A stretch of 64,000 nt of DNA from Candidatus Poribacteria bacterium (GTDB lineage: Bacteria; Poribacteria; WGA-4E; GCA-2687025), in NCBI GenBank assembly GCA_026004875.1, contig BPJZ01000006.1:78140-142139 (forward strand), read 5' to 3'. Under the pieces are notes generated by a model that was not told where the DNA came from, did no database searches, and was given only the letters and a program-made list of their open reading frames with translations. Shown one piece after another: positions 46,662-55,449 of the stretch (within the stretch, counting starts at the first letter, position 1; each line of letters begins with the position of its first letter). The position numbers and the translations under genes are program-made.

Positions 46662-48807
46662 CTAGGGTTTCCAGCGGTAGACCAGAATCTTCGCCTTCCA
46701 GTCGTCCTCTACAAAGATAACGTACTCTCCGTTGCTCCGGCGAACCGCGCGATACCCATAGGGGATGTCTACCCATCCGATTCGTCCGATCGTCTCGGGG
46801 GGATGCATGTCGAGGAGGTGCTCACCGGTCTCACGGTCGTAGACGTGAAGAAAACCGCCCCGGAAGGTCTCGCCCAAAAAGACGAAGTCTCCAGCGACGC
46901 AGACCGATTGAATCACAACGGCCGGGTCGGCCTCGGCGTCCCACGGCGAGAGGATCGTCCAGCGCAGGGAGCGTTCGGGGGTGCTCCAGCGGTCGTAGCG
47001 GGCCACCACCTTTCCCGCCTCCTTCCAGTGGCCGTCATAGGGGTGCTCCGGCGTCCAGCCTGCGAGAAAGAGCGTGTCCGTCTCCGGCTCGTAGTAGAGG
47101 CGTCGAATATCGGTGAAGGGCGCTGGAGGCGGATAGGTCTCCATCTGCTCGTAGTTCCAAATCGGGTTCCCGGCGGCGTCCAGCCCCTGGAAGCGGAAGC
47201 GTCGGATGCCCTCTCGCTGGGTCGCCTGCCAGAGGTCCCCGCGTGCGTCGATCTCAATTGCCCACGTAGCGGGGCTGTCTTCGCCGCCACGAGTAGCGTA
47301 TTCGTCGGGATCGAAGGCCCCGTTTCCGTTGGCGTCTCGCCAGAGCCATTCCCCGCGCTCCGGTTGGTGGGGCGGCCAGCCGTCCCGGTCCTGGCGGCGG
47401 GCCGAGAACAGCACCGACGGAATCACCGTCTCCGTTTCCGGGTCGTCGGGGAACCGGTAAAGCTGCAAGAGAGTCTCCATGTGCATCGTGTTCACGACGA
47501 GAAAACGTCTCCCGCCGATCCATCGGACCTGTCCCCCTGCCGACCAGACGTGGAGACGAGGATCTTGGGGGGTACCGATACCGATCCACCGTGAAGCCGC
47601 GGTACTCCCAGGAGAGCCCCTCCGGAGCGTCCCAGTCTACGCGGAGGTGTTCCTCTTTGGTGTACACGTCCTCCTCGGAGCGGAGGTCCAGATCGGCACA
47701 ATCTACAAAGTGAATCCCTAACAGCTGCCAGCGCAATGAACGGTCGGGGCCGTAGCACTCCAAGACGGTGCCGCCTCCGCCGGTGCTGCCGTCAGAGGCG
47801 ACGTAGAGGTTTCCTTCAGCGTCGAGTCCGACTCCTTTAGGGTCGTGAAACCGCCAAGGGCCAACTCGCCCGGTAGGCGGAGCGTAGATGCCGCCTCGCT
47901 CGCCCAGCGATTCCACCAAGCGGCTTGGAGCCCGCGAGACGTCGTACACGTGGATCTGCTGGGCCGGGCCTAGATCGGAGAGGTAGAGGTGTCCCTTCTC
48001 GTCGCCCCAGAGGTCGCCCGGCACAACGCCTTCAGGAAGGAGTACCCGCCGCATGTCCGGCAGTCCGTCGGCAGTGTATGCGCTCACCTGAGCCGGCTCC
48101 ATCTCTGACGCCCGCTGCACCACCCAGAGCACGCCTTCGGAGTCCATCCAGAGAGCCCCAGGGCGGCTCACCGGCCAGGAGAACAGCGGCCGCATCGTTT
48201 CTGCGTCGTAGACGCGAATCCGATCGTCGTAAGGACAACTGACATAAAGCCGCTCCTCGGTGGCCCAGAGCCCAGCAATTGCCACCGGGTCAGGCTCGTG
48301 CTCCTCTGGGACTTGGTGGATCAGGAGGAAGCTCTTCTCCAAGGTGTCGCCTCGTCCCCCTTTGCCGTCGGGGAAGGGGGCCGGCTCCTGAAGGCGTTCC
48401 CGGGGACGCCGCCCGACACCGTACCAGACGAAGCCCGCGGGCGGCCAGGTGTCTGCCCCGACCAGGCCGCCTCCTTCGTTCTCTACCTGTTGGCCGAAGT
48501 AGACGTAGCGGGAGTTGACCGCGATCGCGTTGCCGCCGTGATAGCCCCATCCGTGGGTGTGCCCGGCAACGGCGATCACCTCTCCGTTGCGGTACACGGA
48601 CACCTCAGCGCCGGCCTCGTCCCAGTAGACGTTGGTGTAGATCGTCCCGTCTGGGGTGACAAACAGGTCCGAGATGTCCTGTTGGACCCACCGTTGTGCG
48701 CCGGAGAAGCTGTTGCCAATCCACGCGACGGAGTATTCTGGGTTCACCTCCGCTCGACTGCTCATGCCGATCGGGACGGCAAGCAGCAGAGCCCAGAGAG
48801 GACGCAT
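46662..48807 (-). CDS. secreted beta-propeller protein, single frameshift
   Basis: Start ATG 48807 has GAGGAGAG upstream and a signal peptide (MRPLWALLLAVPIG). The frame runs to about residue 412 (GFTVDRYRYP) and then switches. The continuation is PQDPRLHVWSAGGQVRWIGG, ending in VYRWKP at 46662. The switch is at a run of six G (47567-47572); removing one base gives a 714-residue protein. NHL-like blades are visible, such as GVLWVVQRA, GHLYLSDLGPAQQIHVYD and GVGLDAEGNLYVASDG. The second half has a DANGNGAFDPDEY calcium-type loop. The function is unknown; the protein is probably periplasmic. Confidence 0.8.
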
Positions 48808-48828
48808 CGGTCTCTCCTCAGGGGCCGT

Positions 48829-49326
48829 TCATCGGAGCGACTGGAGTCGAATCCGGTTGACGGCCAGTTTAGCTTCCCAGCGGATCGCGGGGGATTCGCT
48901 CATGTCGTTGGCGATCCGTTCCAGATGGGGCCGAACGCTCGGGTCGCCCATTTGGGCCAGCGCCTGGATCGCCGAGCGACGAACCGTCAGCGATTCGTGC
49001 TGCAACCGTTCCAGCAGAGGGGCCTTTGCCGGCTCTCCGATTTGGGCCAGCGCTCGGATCGCCTCCTGGCGGACCGATCCGTTCGGGTCGTCCAGCCGTT
49101 TCAGCAGAGCAGGGATCGCCTCAGGGCTTTTGATCTTTCCTAGGATCTTGGCCGCCTGTTCTCGAACGAACGAGTCGGGGTCTTCCAGGAGCGGAATCAG
49201 TGCATCGACCGCCTCTTCTCCCATCTCCGCGAGCGCCCGCGCGGCCTGGTATCGGATGTGCCAGTCCGGATCGCGCAGGGCGACCAGCCGGTTTTCCAGT
49301 TCGTTTGTCGAGCGTACCTTTGCCAT
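48829..49326 (-). CDS. HEAT-repeat protein
   Basis: The protein has 165 residues, almost entirely about five HEAT/PBS-lyase-type repeats. Examples are DPDWHIRYQAARALAEMG, DPDSFVREQAAKILGKI and DPNGSVRQEAIRALAQIG. There is no signal peptide, so it is probably cytoplasmic. Such proteins serve as binding scaffolds. It precedes the propeller gene by 21 bases. Confidence 0.87.
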   Translation of the reverse strand: MAKVRSTNELENRLVALRDPDWHIRYQAARALAEMGEEAVDALIPLLEDPDSFVREQAAKILGKIKSPEAIPALLKRLDDPNGSVRQEAIRALAQIGEPAKAPLLERLQHESLTVRRSAIQALAQMGDPSVRPHLERIANDMSESPAIRWEAKLAVNRIRLQSLR

Positions 49327-49345
49327 TCTTCCACCCCTTTTTCGC

Positions 49346-49567
49346 CTAATCCACCTCCAGGACCTTTTTTCGGGAGCGTTCGCCCTGGACGATGCGCACC
49401 TGGGAGGGGCGCACTCCCAGCTCTCGCGCCACCAGCGTTCGGACCGCTTCGTTGGCCTTTCCCTTCTCGGGCGCCGCGTGGACCCAGGCCTTGGCCTCCT
49501 GTTCGGAGAGCCATTCTAAGACTTCCCGCGAAGCCTTGGGGATGACCGAAACGGTAATCCGTCGCAT
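49346..49567 (-). CDS. DUF167/YggU-family protein
   Basis: The protein has 73 residues from ATG 49567, with AAAGGA upstream; the frame to 49621 adds an unlikely lead. The sequence MRRITVSVIPKASR, then AAPEKGKANEAVRTLVA and IVQGERSRKKVLEV, matches the small DUF167 family along its whole length. The function is unknown. It is the first gene of the long minus-strand run that ends at the aldolase. Confidence 0.9.
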   Translation of the reverse strand: MRRITVSVIPKASREVLEWLSEQEAKAWVHAAPEKGKANEAVRTLVARELGVRPSQVRIVQGERSRKKVLEVD

Positions 49568-49728
49568 CGCAGGTTCCTTTCCTCTCTTCTCCGGGGCTTT
49601 GCTCTTTGAGCAAGCTACCACGAGACGGCCATTTCTTCAAGGAAGTTTGCGCATTGCCCTTTGAGGTGCCGGCTGAAGCCTTCGTGGAGGACGCGGCGGC
49701 TTTGAGAAAACATTCCGTCGCGCGCTGC

Positions 49729-49757
49729 TTGCTTCTGGAGGGAAGGTTCCTTACAAT
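49729..49757 (+). promoter_or_regulatory. likely promoter of the DAHP synthase gene
   Basis: TTGCTT (49729-49734) and TACAAT (49752-49757) are 17 bases apart, and TACAAT matches five of six consensus bases. The site lies in an AT-richer patch of the 283-base spacer between the divergent DUF167 and DAHP synthase genes, about 94 bases before the latter's start. I see nothing else definable in the spacer. Confidence 0.4.
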
Positions 49758-49850
49758 TATTAGCTATCCTGAGCCAATTGCGAACCGAAAAGCGGTCGTT
49801 TTCACACCCTATCGGATGGGCGTGAGCCGAAAGCGGGAGAGACGAGAGCG

Positions 49851-50978
49851 ATGATCGTGAAGATGCGAAAAGGCGCCCGCCCGGAGGACATCCAGGCGGT
49901 CGAGGATAAGTTGCACGAGCTGGGCTACCAGACGGGGAAGCTGGTCGGCACCGAGATTGTGCTGATCGGGGTCTACGGTGACGTCTCCCAGCTGCCGGTC
50001 GGTGAGATCCAGGAGATGGCCGGCGTGGACGAGCTGATTCGCATCTCCCGCGCCTATAAACGGGCCGCCCAAAAGGGGGACCCCACCGATCGCCGCTACG
50101 TTCATTTCCCTGTCGGCAACGTGATGATCGGTGAGGACCTGGTTGTCATCGCCGGGCCCTGTTCGGTGGAGAGCGAACGGCAGATCATGGAGGCCGCCCG
50201 GATGGTCAAAGAGGCCGGAGGCCACATCCTCCGCGGCGGCGTCCACAAGTACCGCTCCAGCCCCTACAGCGGCTGGGAAGGGGTCGGAGCCGATTCGGAG
50301 GAGTCCCTGCGGCGCGGCCTCGAGTGGATCGTCAAGGCTGGCCGTGAGTACGATCTTCCCGTCGCCGTGGAGATTTTGGACCACACCAAGATTCACCTCT
50401 ATGAGGACGTAGGCGTCGACTGCCTGCAGATTGGCGAGCCGAACAGCCGAAACACCGTGCTCCTGAACGCGCTCCGGGAGACGCCTCTGCCGGTCATTCA
50501 CAAGCGGGCCAACTCCTTGGACTGCGAGGCCTACCTCCTCTGGACCGAACGGATGATGACCACCGGCAAGGAGAACATTATCCTCTGCGAGCGGGGGATT
50601 TTGGGGCCAAACAAGTACACTCGAAATACGATGGACCTGGGCACCGTGGCGGCCTTCTACTACCAACTCACCGGCCTGCCGGTCGCCGTGGACGCCTCGC
50701 ATGGGACCGGCCGGCGAGACCTGGTCCACCCGATGACGCTGGCGGGGATCATGGCCGGCGCTTCGGTGATCCTGGTCGAGGCGCACCCCAACCCCTTGAT
50801 CGCCAAGTCGGACGGCTATCAGGCGCTGTTCCCGGAGCAATTGAAGAATTTAGTCGAGGCGGCCCATATCGTCTGGGACGTGCGTCGCAAGACGGACGCA
50901 CTGTATCAGCCCTCGGTCGTCTTTGAGCCTCAGTACGAAAAGCGTGTCGAGGCGGACCGGAAGCGCTTCTTCGGCTAA
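49851..50978 (+). CDS. DAHP synthase-like enzyme with N-terminal ACT-like domain, divergent active site
   Basis: The protein has 375 residues. Residues 1-75 form a ferredoxin-like/ACT-like regulatory domain, as in Thermotoga DAHP synthase. The barrel keeps VVIAGPCSVES, the Lys and Arg of HKYRSSPYS, ENIILCERGI and DASHGTGRRDLV. However, the usual KPRTSPY is KYRSSPY, QIGARNMQN is QIGEPNSRN and LLKRG is IHKRA. The family joins PEP and erythrose 4-phosphate to start the shikimate pathway. The substitutions may mean a distinct subfamily or another aldose acceptor. It stands alone, with a candidate promoter upstream. Confidence 0.85.
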   Translation: MIVKMRKGARPEDIQAVEDKLHELGYQTGKLVGTEIVLIGVYGDVSQLPVGEIQEMAGVDELIRISRAYKRAAQKGDPTDRRYVHFPVGNVMIGEDLVVIAGPCSVESERQIMEAARMVKEAGGHILRGGVHKYRSSPYSGWEGVGADSEESLRRGLEWIVKAGREYDLPVAVEILDHTKIHLYEDVGVDCLQIGEPNSRNTVLLNALRETPLPVIHKRANSLDCEAYLLWTERMMTTGKENIILCERGILGPNKYTRNTMDLGTVAAFYYQLTGLPVAVDASHGTGRRDLVHPMTLAGIMAGASVILVEAHPNPLIAKSDGYQALFPEQLKNLVEAAHIVWDVRRKTDALYQPSVVFEPQYEKRVEADRKRFFG

Positions 50979-51085
50979 AGTGCCACCGGATCGCGGCGGG
51001 GGCCATCGATCGCCCCTGAGGCCCAGAGCGGGGGCAGCGGTCTGTTTGGTGCCGGTTCGAGCACCCGATGAGGAGTTGAAAGCCC

Positions 51086-52420
51086 ATGCGGCTGGTGGTG
51101 ATCGGCGGGGACGCCGCCGGAATGAGCGCCGCGAGCAAGGCCAAACGGGAGGCTCCTGAGGTCGAGGTGGTCGTTTTAGAGCGCTCGGATTACGTCTCCT
51201 ATGCGGCCTGCGGCCTTCCTTATCTCCTCGAAGGTGTCGTTGAGGCGCCGGAACGTCTGATCGCCCGGACGGCGGAGCAGCATCGGGCCCGAGGTATCGA
51301 CGTTCGGCTGCGTCATGAAGCGATCGGGATCGACGTTCGGCGGCGCGTCGTGACCGCTCGCACGCCGGAAGGGGAACGCGACTTTTCCTATGACAAGCTG
51401 GTTCTGGCTACTGGTGCCCGTCCTCGGCGGCCCGCCTTCGCCCAGGCCCAGCTAGAAGGCGTTTTTGTTCTCCGGAGCATTCCCGATGCCCTTCAGATCC
51501 AGGAGTATTTGGAGCGATTCCGGCCCCGTCGGGCACTTCTGGTCGGCGGCGGATACATCGGAATGGAGATGGCCGAGGCGCTCCGGGTGCGTGGCCTAGA
51601 GGTGACGCTGCTGGAGCACGGTCCGCAGATCCTCAAGTCGCTAGACCCAGAGGTTGCCGGTCTGGTCGCCGAGGTGCTGAGCGAACACGGGGTTCGGATC
51701 CTTTACGAACGCGAGGTCGTCGAGTTGATCGGAACGAGCCGCGTTCAGGCGGCGCGTCTGGCCGACGGCGTGCTGATTGAGTGCGATCTAGTCGTCGTCG
51801 GGGCGGGGGCGGTGCCCAACTCGGAGCTTGCCCGAGAGGCTGGAATCGCTCTGGGGGAGAAGGGGGCGATTCGGGTGGACCCTGCCCAACGGACCAGTGC
51901 GTTTCACGTGTTCGCCGCCGGAGACTGCGCCGAAGCCCGGCACGTGGTGCTGAATCGGAACGTTTATATCCCTTTGGGCACCACGGCAAACAAACAGGGA
52001 CGGGTTGCCGGCGAGAACGCCGTTGGGGGATTTGCCCAATTTGGGGGGGTGGCCGGGACGATGGTCTGCAAGGTCTTCGATCGGGCCTTTGCCCGGACCG
52101 GCCTTTCAGACGCTCAAGCCGCTCAGAACGGCTTTATTCCCAAGTCGGCGCTGATCGAAGCGGAGGCCTGGGCGCACTATTACGGGAAGCCGCCCACAAT
52201 CGCCGTTAAACTGACCTACGACGAGCGCACTCGACGGCTGCTCGGCGGTCAACTGGTCGGTGACGCCTCGGTCGCCAAGCGGGTGGACGTGGTGGCCGCC
52301 GCGCTCCATGCCGGGATGACCATTGACCAGTTCGCCCAATTGGACCTGAGCTATGCCCCTCCGTTTGCGCCGGTCTGGGACCCGCTCCTGGTCGCCGCAA
52401 ACGTTGCGCGAGGACAATAA
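51086..52420 (+). CDS. CoA-disulfide reductase/NADH oxidase-like flavoprotein
   Basis: The protein has 444 residues. The FAD-binding motif is VVIGGDAAGMSAASKAKR at the N-terminus. The redox Cys is in YVSYAACGLPY (about residue 43), the single-Cys site of CoA-disulfide reductases and related oxidases. The NAD(P)H motif is ALLVGGGYIGMEMAEAL and the second FAD motif is VFAAGDCAEA. The C-terminal dimer domain is complete. Members reduce CoA disulfide, persulfides or oxygen in the cytoplasm. The Ric-like gene follows by 4 bases, so a role in redox or nitrosative stress is plausible. Confidence 0.9.
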   Translation: MRLVVIGGDAAGMSAASKAKREAPEVEVVVLERSDYVSYAACGLPYLLEGVVEAPERLIARTAEQHRARGIDVRLRHEAIGIDVRRRVVTARTPEGERDFSYDKLVLATGARPRRPAFAQAQLEGVFVLRSIPDALQIQEYLERFRPRRALLVGGGYIGMEMAEALRVRGLEVTLLEHGPQILKSLDPEVAGLVAEVLSEHGVRILYEREVVELIGTSRVQAARLADGVLIECDLVVVGAGAVPNSELAREAGIALGEKGAIRVDPAQRTSAFHVFAAGDCAEARHVVLNRNVYIPLGTTANKQGRVAGENAVGGFAQFGGVAGTMVCKVFDRAFARTGLSDAQAAQNGFIPKSALIEAEAWAHYYGKPPTIAVKLTYDERTRRLLGGQLVGDASVAKRVDVVAAALHAGMTIDQFAQLDLSYAPPFAPVWDPLLVAANVARGQ

Positions 52421-52424
52421 CGCC

Positions 52425-53135
52425 GTGTCCGCTCATCAAGAGGAGCTGGAGCGCCTGCTCCAAACGCCGGTGGGACAGATCGCTGCGGAGCGTCCCGCCG
52501 CCGTGGTCGTCTTCCGGGAGGCCGGCATTAACTTCTGGACGGAGGGCCGCCGGACCCTGGAGGCGGCCTGCGCCGCTCAGCGTCTGGACCCCGGCAAGGT
52601 GGTCGCCCAACTGGAACGGCGAGAGCGCCAGACCCCTTCGGAGAACCCCCAGTATCAACGCAAACCTCCCGCCCATCTGAGCGACGCGGAGTTGATCCGC
52701 CAGATCGAATCGGGCCATCACAGCTTTGCTCGAATCGTTCTCCGGCGCCTGGAGGCGCTAGCCGAACGGTTGGCCCGTCGCGGGCTTGTGGCGGCGGAGT
52801 TCCCCGCCGAGGTGGAGTTGCTCTCCTGTCGAATTGAAGAGCACCTGGTCCGGGAGGAGACGTTGTTGTTTCCCCGGATCCTTGCCGGGGCGCCCTCTCT
52901 GGTGACTCGGCGGCTCTGCCGCGAGCTTCGGGAGGAGCATCACTTCCTCTACGCAGCGCTGGAAGACCTTCGCCGGGAGCTCGCTCCGCAGGTCTCCCAA
53001 GACCCGAACGGAACCCTGTTTCTCCACTGCTTGGACGAGTTCCTTGAGGACGCAACCGTCCACTTTCACCTGGAGAGCAACCTACTTTTTGCTCGGGTGG
53101 AGCGGTCTACAAGAGCTTCGGGAACAGGCTTTTGA
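52425..53135 (+). CDS. Ric-like hemerythrin-domain protein without the usual CC pair
   Basis: The protein has 236 residues from GTG 52425. A short ScdA/DUF542-like N-terminal region is followed by a hemerythrin-like four-helix domain. Its di-iron ligands are visible in SGHHSF, EEHLVREETLLFPR, REEHHFLYAAL and HFHLESNLLF. Known Ric (YtfE/ScdA) proteins help repair iron-sulfur clusters after nitric oxide or oxidative damage. The N-terminal motif is normally GIDFCCGG; here it reads GINFWTEG, so both cysteines are absent. It follows the flavoprotein gene closely. Its 3' end overlaps the opposing HEAT gene by 29 bases. Confidence 0.82.
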   Translation: MSAHQEELERLLQTPVGQIAAERPAAVVVFREAGINFWTEGRRTLEAACAAQRLDPGKVVAQLERRERQTPSENPQYQRKPPAHLSDAELIRQIESGHHSFARIVLRRLEALAERLARRGLVAAEFPAEVELLSCRIEEHLVREETLLFPRILAGAPSLVTRRLCRELREEHHFLYAALEDLRRELAPQVSQDPNGTLFLHCLDEFLEDATVHFHLESNLLFARVERSTRASGTGF

Positions 53136-53886
53136 CCGCCAGAACCGACCGCCCGAGGTAACGGAGATAGCTGGCCCGTTCTCGGATCTTTTGAACTCCC
53201 ATCTCGGCGAGCTGGCGCAGGTGGGGATCGGAGCTGCGTTCGGCCAGCTCCTTGAGCGCCCGAACGCTCTGGACGTGAGGGATCTCTGCCAGCGCCCAGA
53301 CCGCAGCGCAGCGTACCTGCCAGGAAGGATCGGAGAGCAACTGAACGACCGCCGGGACGGACTTGACGAACAGCTCCCGGGCCGAGGAGGCGTGCTTGAC
53401 CGCACGGCCGAGGGCTGTGGCAGCGGCCGCCCGAACGTCGGGGTGTTCGTCTCGCACCCCCTCCCGGAGGAGGGAGGTCAGCCGCTCAAGGCGGGGCCGG
53501 TCCCGCTCTGAGAGCCGCTGACCCAGCAGACCCAAAGCTCCGTAGAAGTCCGCCCGAACCGGCGGACTGCTCAGCCAAGGGGCCGTCTCCCGGTCGAGGA
53601 CGATCCCTCCGGCCTCCGTTGCCCGTGCAGTCAGCCCAACCAGGGTGTCAAAGGTCTCCTCCTCCCCTGTTAAGCCGAGGAAATAAAGCGCTTCCCGAAG
53701 CGTCTCTGGGTCGGTCCGAGGAGAGGCCTTCTGAAGCTCTTTTAGCAGAAATTCCCGAAGCTCTGCGACCCCTTCCAGGCGTTCGAGGAGGATTCGGAGC
53801 ATCCGCCGCTCCCGTCGAAGCTCCATCTCTTGGCGGCGCATCCACTCCACCACCGGATCGTACTGAGGACGACGACGGCGCAACAT
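53107..53886 (-). CDS. HEAT-repeat protein
   Basis: The protein has 259 residues from ATG 53886, which has GGAGG 7 bases upstream; the longer open frame runs over the next gene and is not real. A basic N-terminus and a helical region are followed by HEAT-like repeats such as DEHPDVRAAAATALGRAV, DPSWQVRCAAVWALAEI and SSDPHLRQLAEMGVQKI. No signal peptide is seen. The partner is unknown. It lies 79 bases after the sugar isomerase-like gene. Confidence 0.8.
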   Translation of the reverse strand: MLRRRRPQYDPVVEWMRRQEMELRRERRMLRILLERLEGVAELREFLLKELQKASPRTDPETLREALYFLGLTGEEETFDTLVGLTARATEAGGIVLDRETAPWLSSPPVRADFYGALGLLGQRLSERDRPRLERLTSLLREGVRDEHPDVRAAAATALGRAVKHASSARELFVKSVPAVVQLLSDPSWQVRCAAVWALAEIPHVQSVRALKELAERSSDPHLRQLAEMGVQKIRERASYLRYLGRSVLAVKSLFPKLL

Positions 53887-53965
53887 CCAACGCCTCCTTC
53901 CTCTGGAAAGGAAACGGCCTCTAGTCTCTGCCGGTTCCTCCTCGGCGCTTGAGGGCTTACGTGCT

Positions 53966-54754
53966 TTAGACGTTGCCGCTGAGGATACGGTCCATCTCCT
54001 CACTGAGCCGATGGAGGCCGCCTTCGGGGTCCTCCCGGTCCTGGGGCATCTCGGCGGTGATCCATCCGTCGTAGCCGATCTCCTCCAGCGCTGCCATCGC
54101 TGCGTTCCAGTCGATGTTGCCGCCCAGCAGCGTTGGGGTGAACTGCCGGGTGCGCGTATCGAACCCCTTGACGTGGACCTTGCTAATCCGGCTTCCCAGC
54201 GTTCGAATCCAGTGGTGAGGAATCCCGTAGATGGCGATGTTCCCCACGTCAAAGTAAGCCCGGAGGTAGGGCGACTGGAACTGATCGATGTAGGCAATAA
54301 ACTCCATGGGGCTGAGGAGAAATCGGTTCCAGACGTTTTCGATGGCGATGTCCACCCCTTTTTCGGCTGCCGTGGGGAGCAGATGGAGCAGCTCGTTTGA
54401 GGAGCGGATCCAGGCCTCCTGATAGGTGACCCGTTCGTTGACAACGGCCGGGACCAACAGGACCGTCTGGGCGCCGGTGGCCTCGGCTGTGGCAAAGGAG
54501 GCCATCATTCCTTCGCGCGACTCCCGGCGCACCTCCGGGTCAGGGTCGGAGAGCGGCTTGGCCCAATGGATCGCGTTCATGATACTTGGAATTTCAAGGC
54601 CGAAGCGATCGGCCAGCGCCTTGGCCTGCTGACGGCTTTCCGGGTCGTTCAACGTTCCCAGCTCGATCCCGTCGAATCCGGCCTCTTTGGCCAACGCAAA
54701 GCCCTTCTCCGAGAGCCCGCCGGGCACGGTGCCGATACAGACGCCCTTCTTCAT
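53966..54754 (-). CDS. sugar phosphate isomerase/epimerase-like TIM-barrel protein
   Basis: The protein has 262 residues. The AP-endonuclease-2/xylose-isomerase-like barrel is shown by AKEAGFDGIELGTLND, the acidic residue in VDIAIENVWNRF, the metal-site segment YLRAYFDVGN and KVHVKGFD near the end, then WITAEMP. Members isomerise or epimerise sugars, inositols or sugar phosphates. The substrate is unknown. AGAAAGGA lies before ATG 54754. A second relative is encoded at 59933-60838. Confidence 0.87.
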   Translation of the reverse strand: MKKGVCIGTVPGGLSEKGFALAKEAGFDGIELGTLNDPESRQQAKALADRFGLEIPSIMNAIHWAKPLSDPDPEVRRESREGMMASFATAEATGAQTVLLVPAVVNERVTYQEAWIRSSNELLHLLPTAAEKGVDIAIENVWNRFLLSPMEFIAYIDQFQSPYLRAYFDVGNIAIYGIPHHWIRTLGSRISKVHVKGFDTRTRQFTPTLLGGNIDWNAAMAALEEIGYDGWITAEMPQDREDPEGGLHRLSEEMDRILSGNV

Positions 54755-54811
54755 GGCGCGATTCCTTTCTCCTTTGGAACAGACCTGTTCAGGCGATCTC
54801 GTCGGGGTATT

Positions 54812-55270
54812 CTAGCGCCGCTCGCGGAGAATATCACGCAGTTGTCGGTCCAGTTCTCGGCGTTTGATCGCCTCGCGTTTGTCGTGGAGGGCCTTCCCCT
54901 TGGCGACAGCGATCTCCAGCTTAGCGTAGCCGTTCTTAAAGTACAGGCGGGTCGGGACAATCGTGTAGCCGCGCTGCTCGGTGGCGCGGGCGAGCTTGAG
55001 GATCTCTCGTTTATGCAGTAGCAGACGGCGGGGACGGGTCGGCTCGTGATTCCAGGCGGTGCCGTGATCGTACGGGCTGATGTGCATGTTGTAAACGAAG
55101 GCTTCGCCCTTTCGGATCACCACAAACGCATCGGAGAGGTTTACCTTCCCTTGACGGATGGACTTAACCTCGGTTCCCTTCAGCTCAATTCCGGCCTCGT
55201 ACCGATCGAGAAGGTGGTACTCGTGTCCTGCCTTCCGGTTGACGGCGACGGTATGTTCACCCTGGGCCAT
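54812..55270 (-). CDS. smpB: SsrA-binding protein SmpB
   Basis: The protein has 152 residues from ATG 55270 (MAQGEHTVAVNRKAGHEYHL), a normal SmpB length. The longer frame to 55348 has no support. Conserved parts are AGIELKGTEVKSIRQGKVNL, ISPYDHGTAWNHEPTRPRRL and the basic C-terminal tail KGKALHDKREAIKRRE, which enters the ribosome. SmpB brings tmRNA to stalled ribosomes. I did not find the tmRNA gene in the window. Confidence 0.97.
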   Translation of the reverse strand: MAQGEHTVAVNRKAGHEYHLLDRYEAGIELKGTEVKSIRQGKVNLSDAFVVIRKGEAFVYNMHISPYDHGTAWNHEPTRPRRLLLHKREILKLARATEQRGYTIVPTRLYFKNGYAKLEIAVAKGKALHDKREAIKRRELDRQLRDILRERR

Positions 55271-55392
55271 GTCGATCCGATTCCTTCTGGGAGTGTGCCC
55301 TTCTCCGATTTCTGGAGAAACGATACGGGGAGAAGAGGGAAAGGACAAGCGACGGAGCCGTTTTGCCGTCGAGAGTCGGGCGCCCTGAATTG

Positions 55393-55421
55393 TTGCGTTC
55401 AGGTAGTTCCGACGGTATCGT
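55393..55421 (+). promoter_or_regulatory. possible promoter of the metallopeptidase gene
   Basis: TTGCGT (55393-55398) and TATCGT (55416-55421) are 17 bases apart and about 29 bases before ATG 55450. The matches to consensus are partial. The site lies in the 179-base spacer between the divergent smpB and metallopeptidase genes. Confidence 0.3.
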
Positions 55422-55449
55422 TACGATGAGGATCGAAGAGGGAACGGGG

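Noticed and set aside
53887..54495. N-terminal extension of the HEAT gene at 53107
   Set aside because: The extension overlaps the sugar isomerase-like gene out of frame and is Pro/Ser/Arg-rich shadow sequence. ATG 53886 has a good ribosome site.
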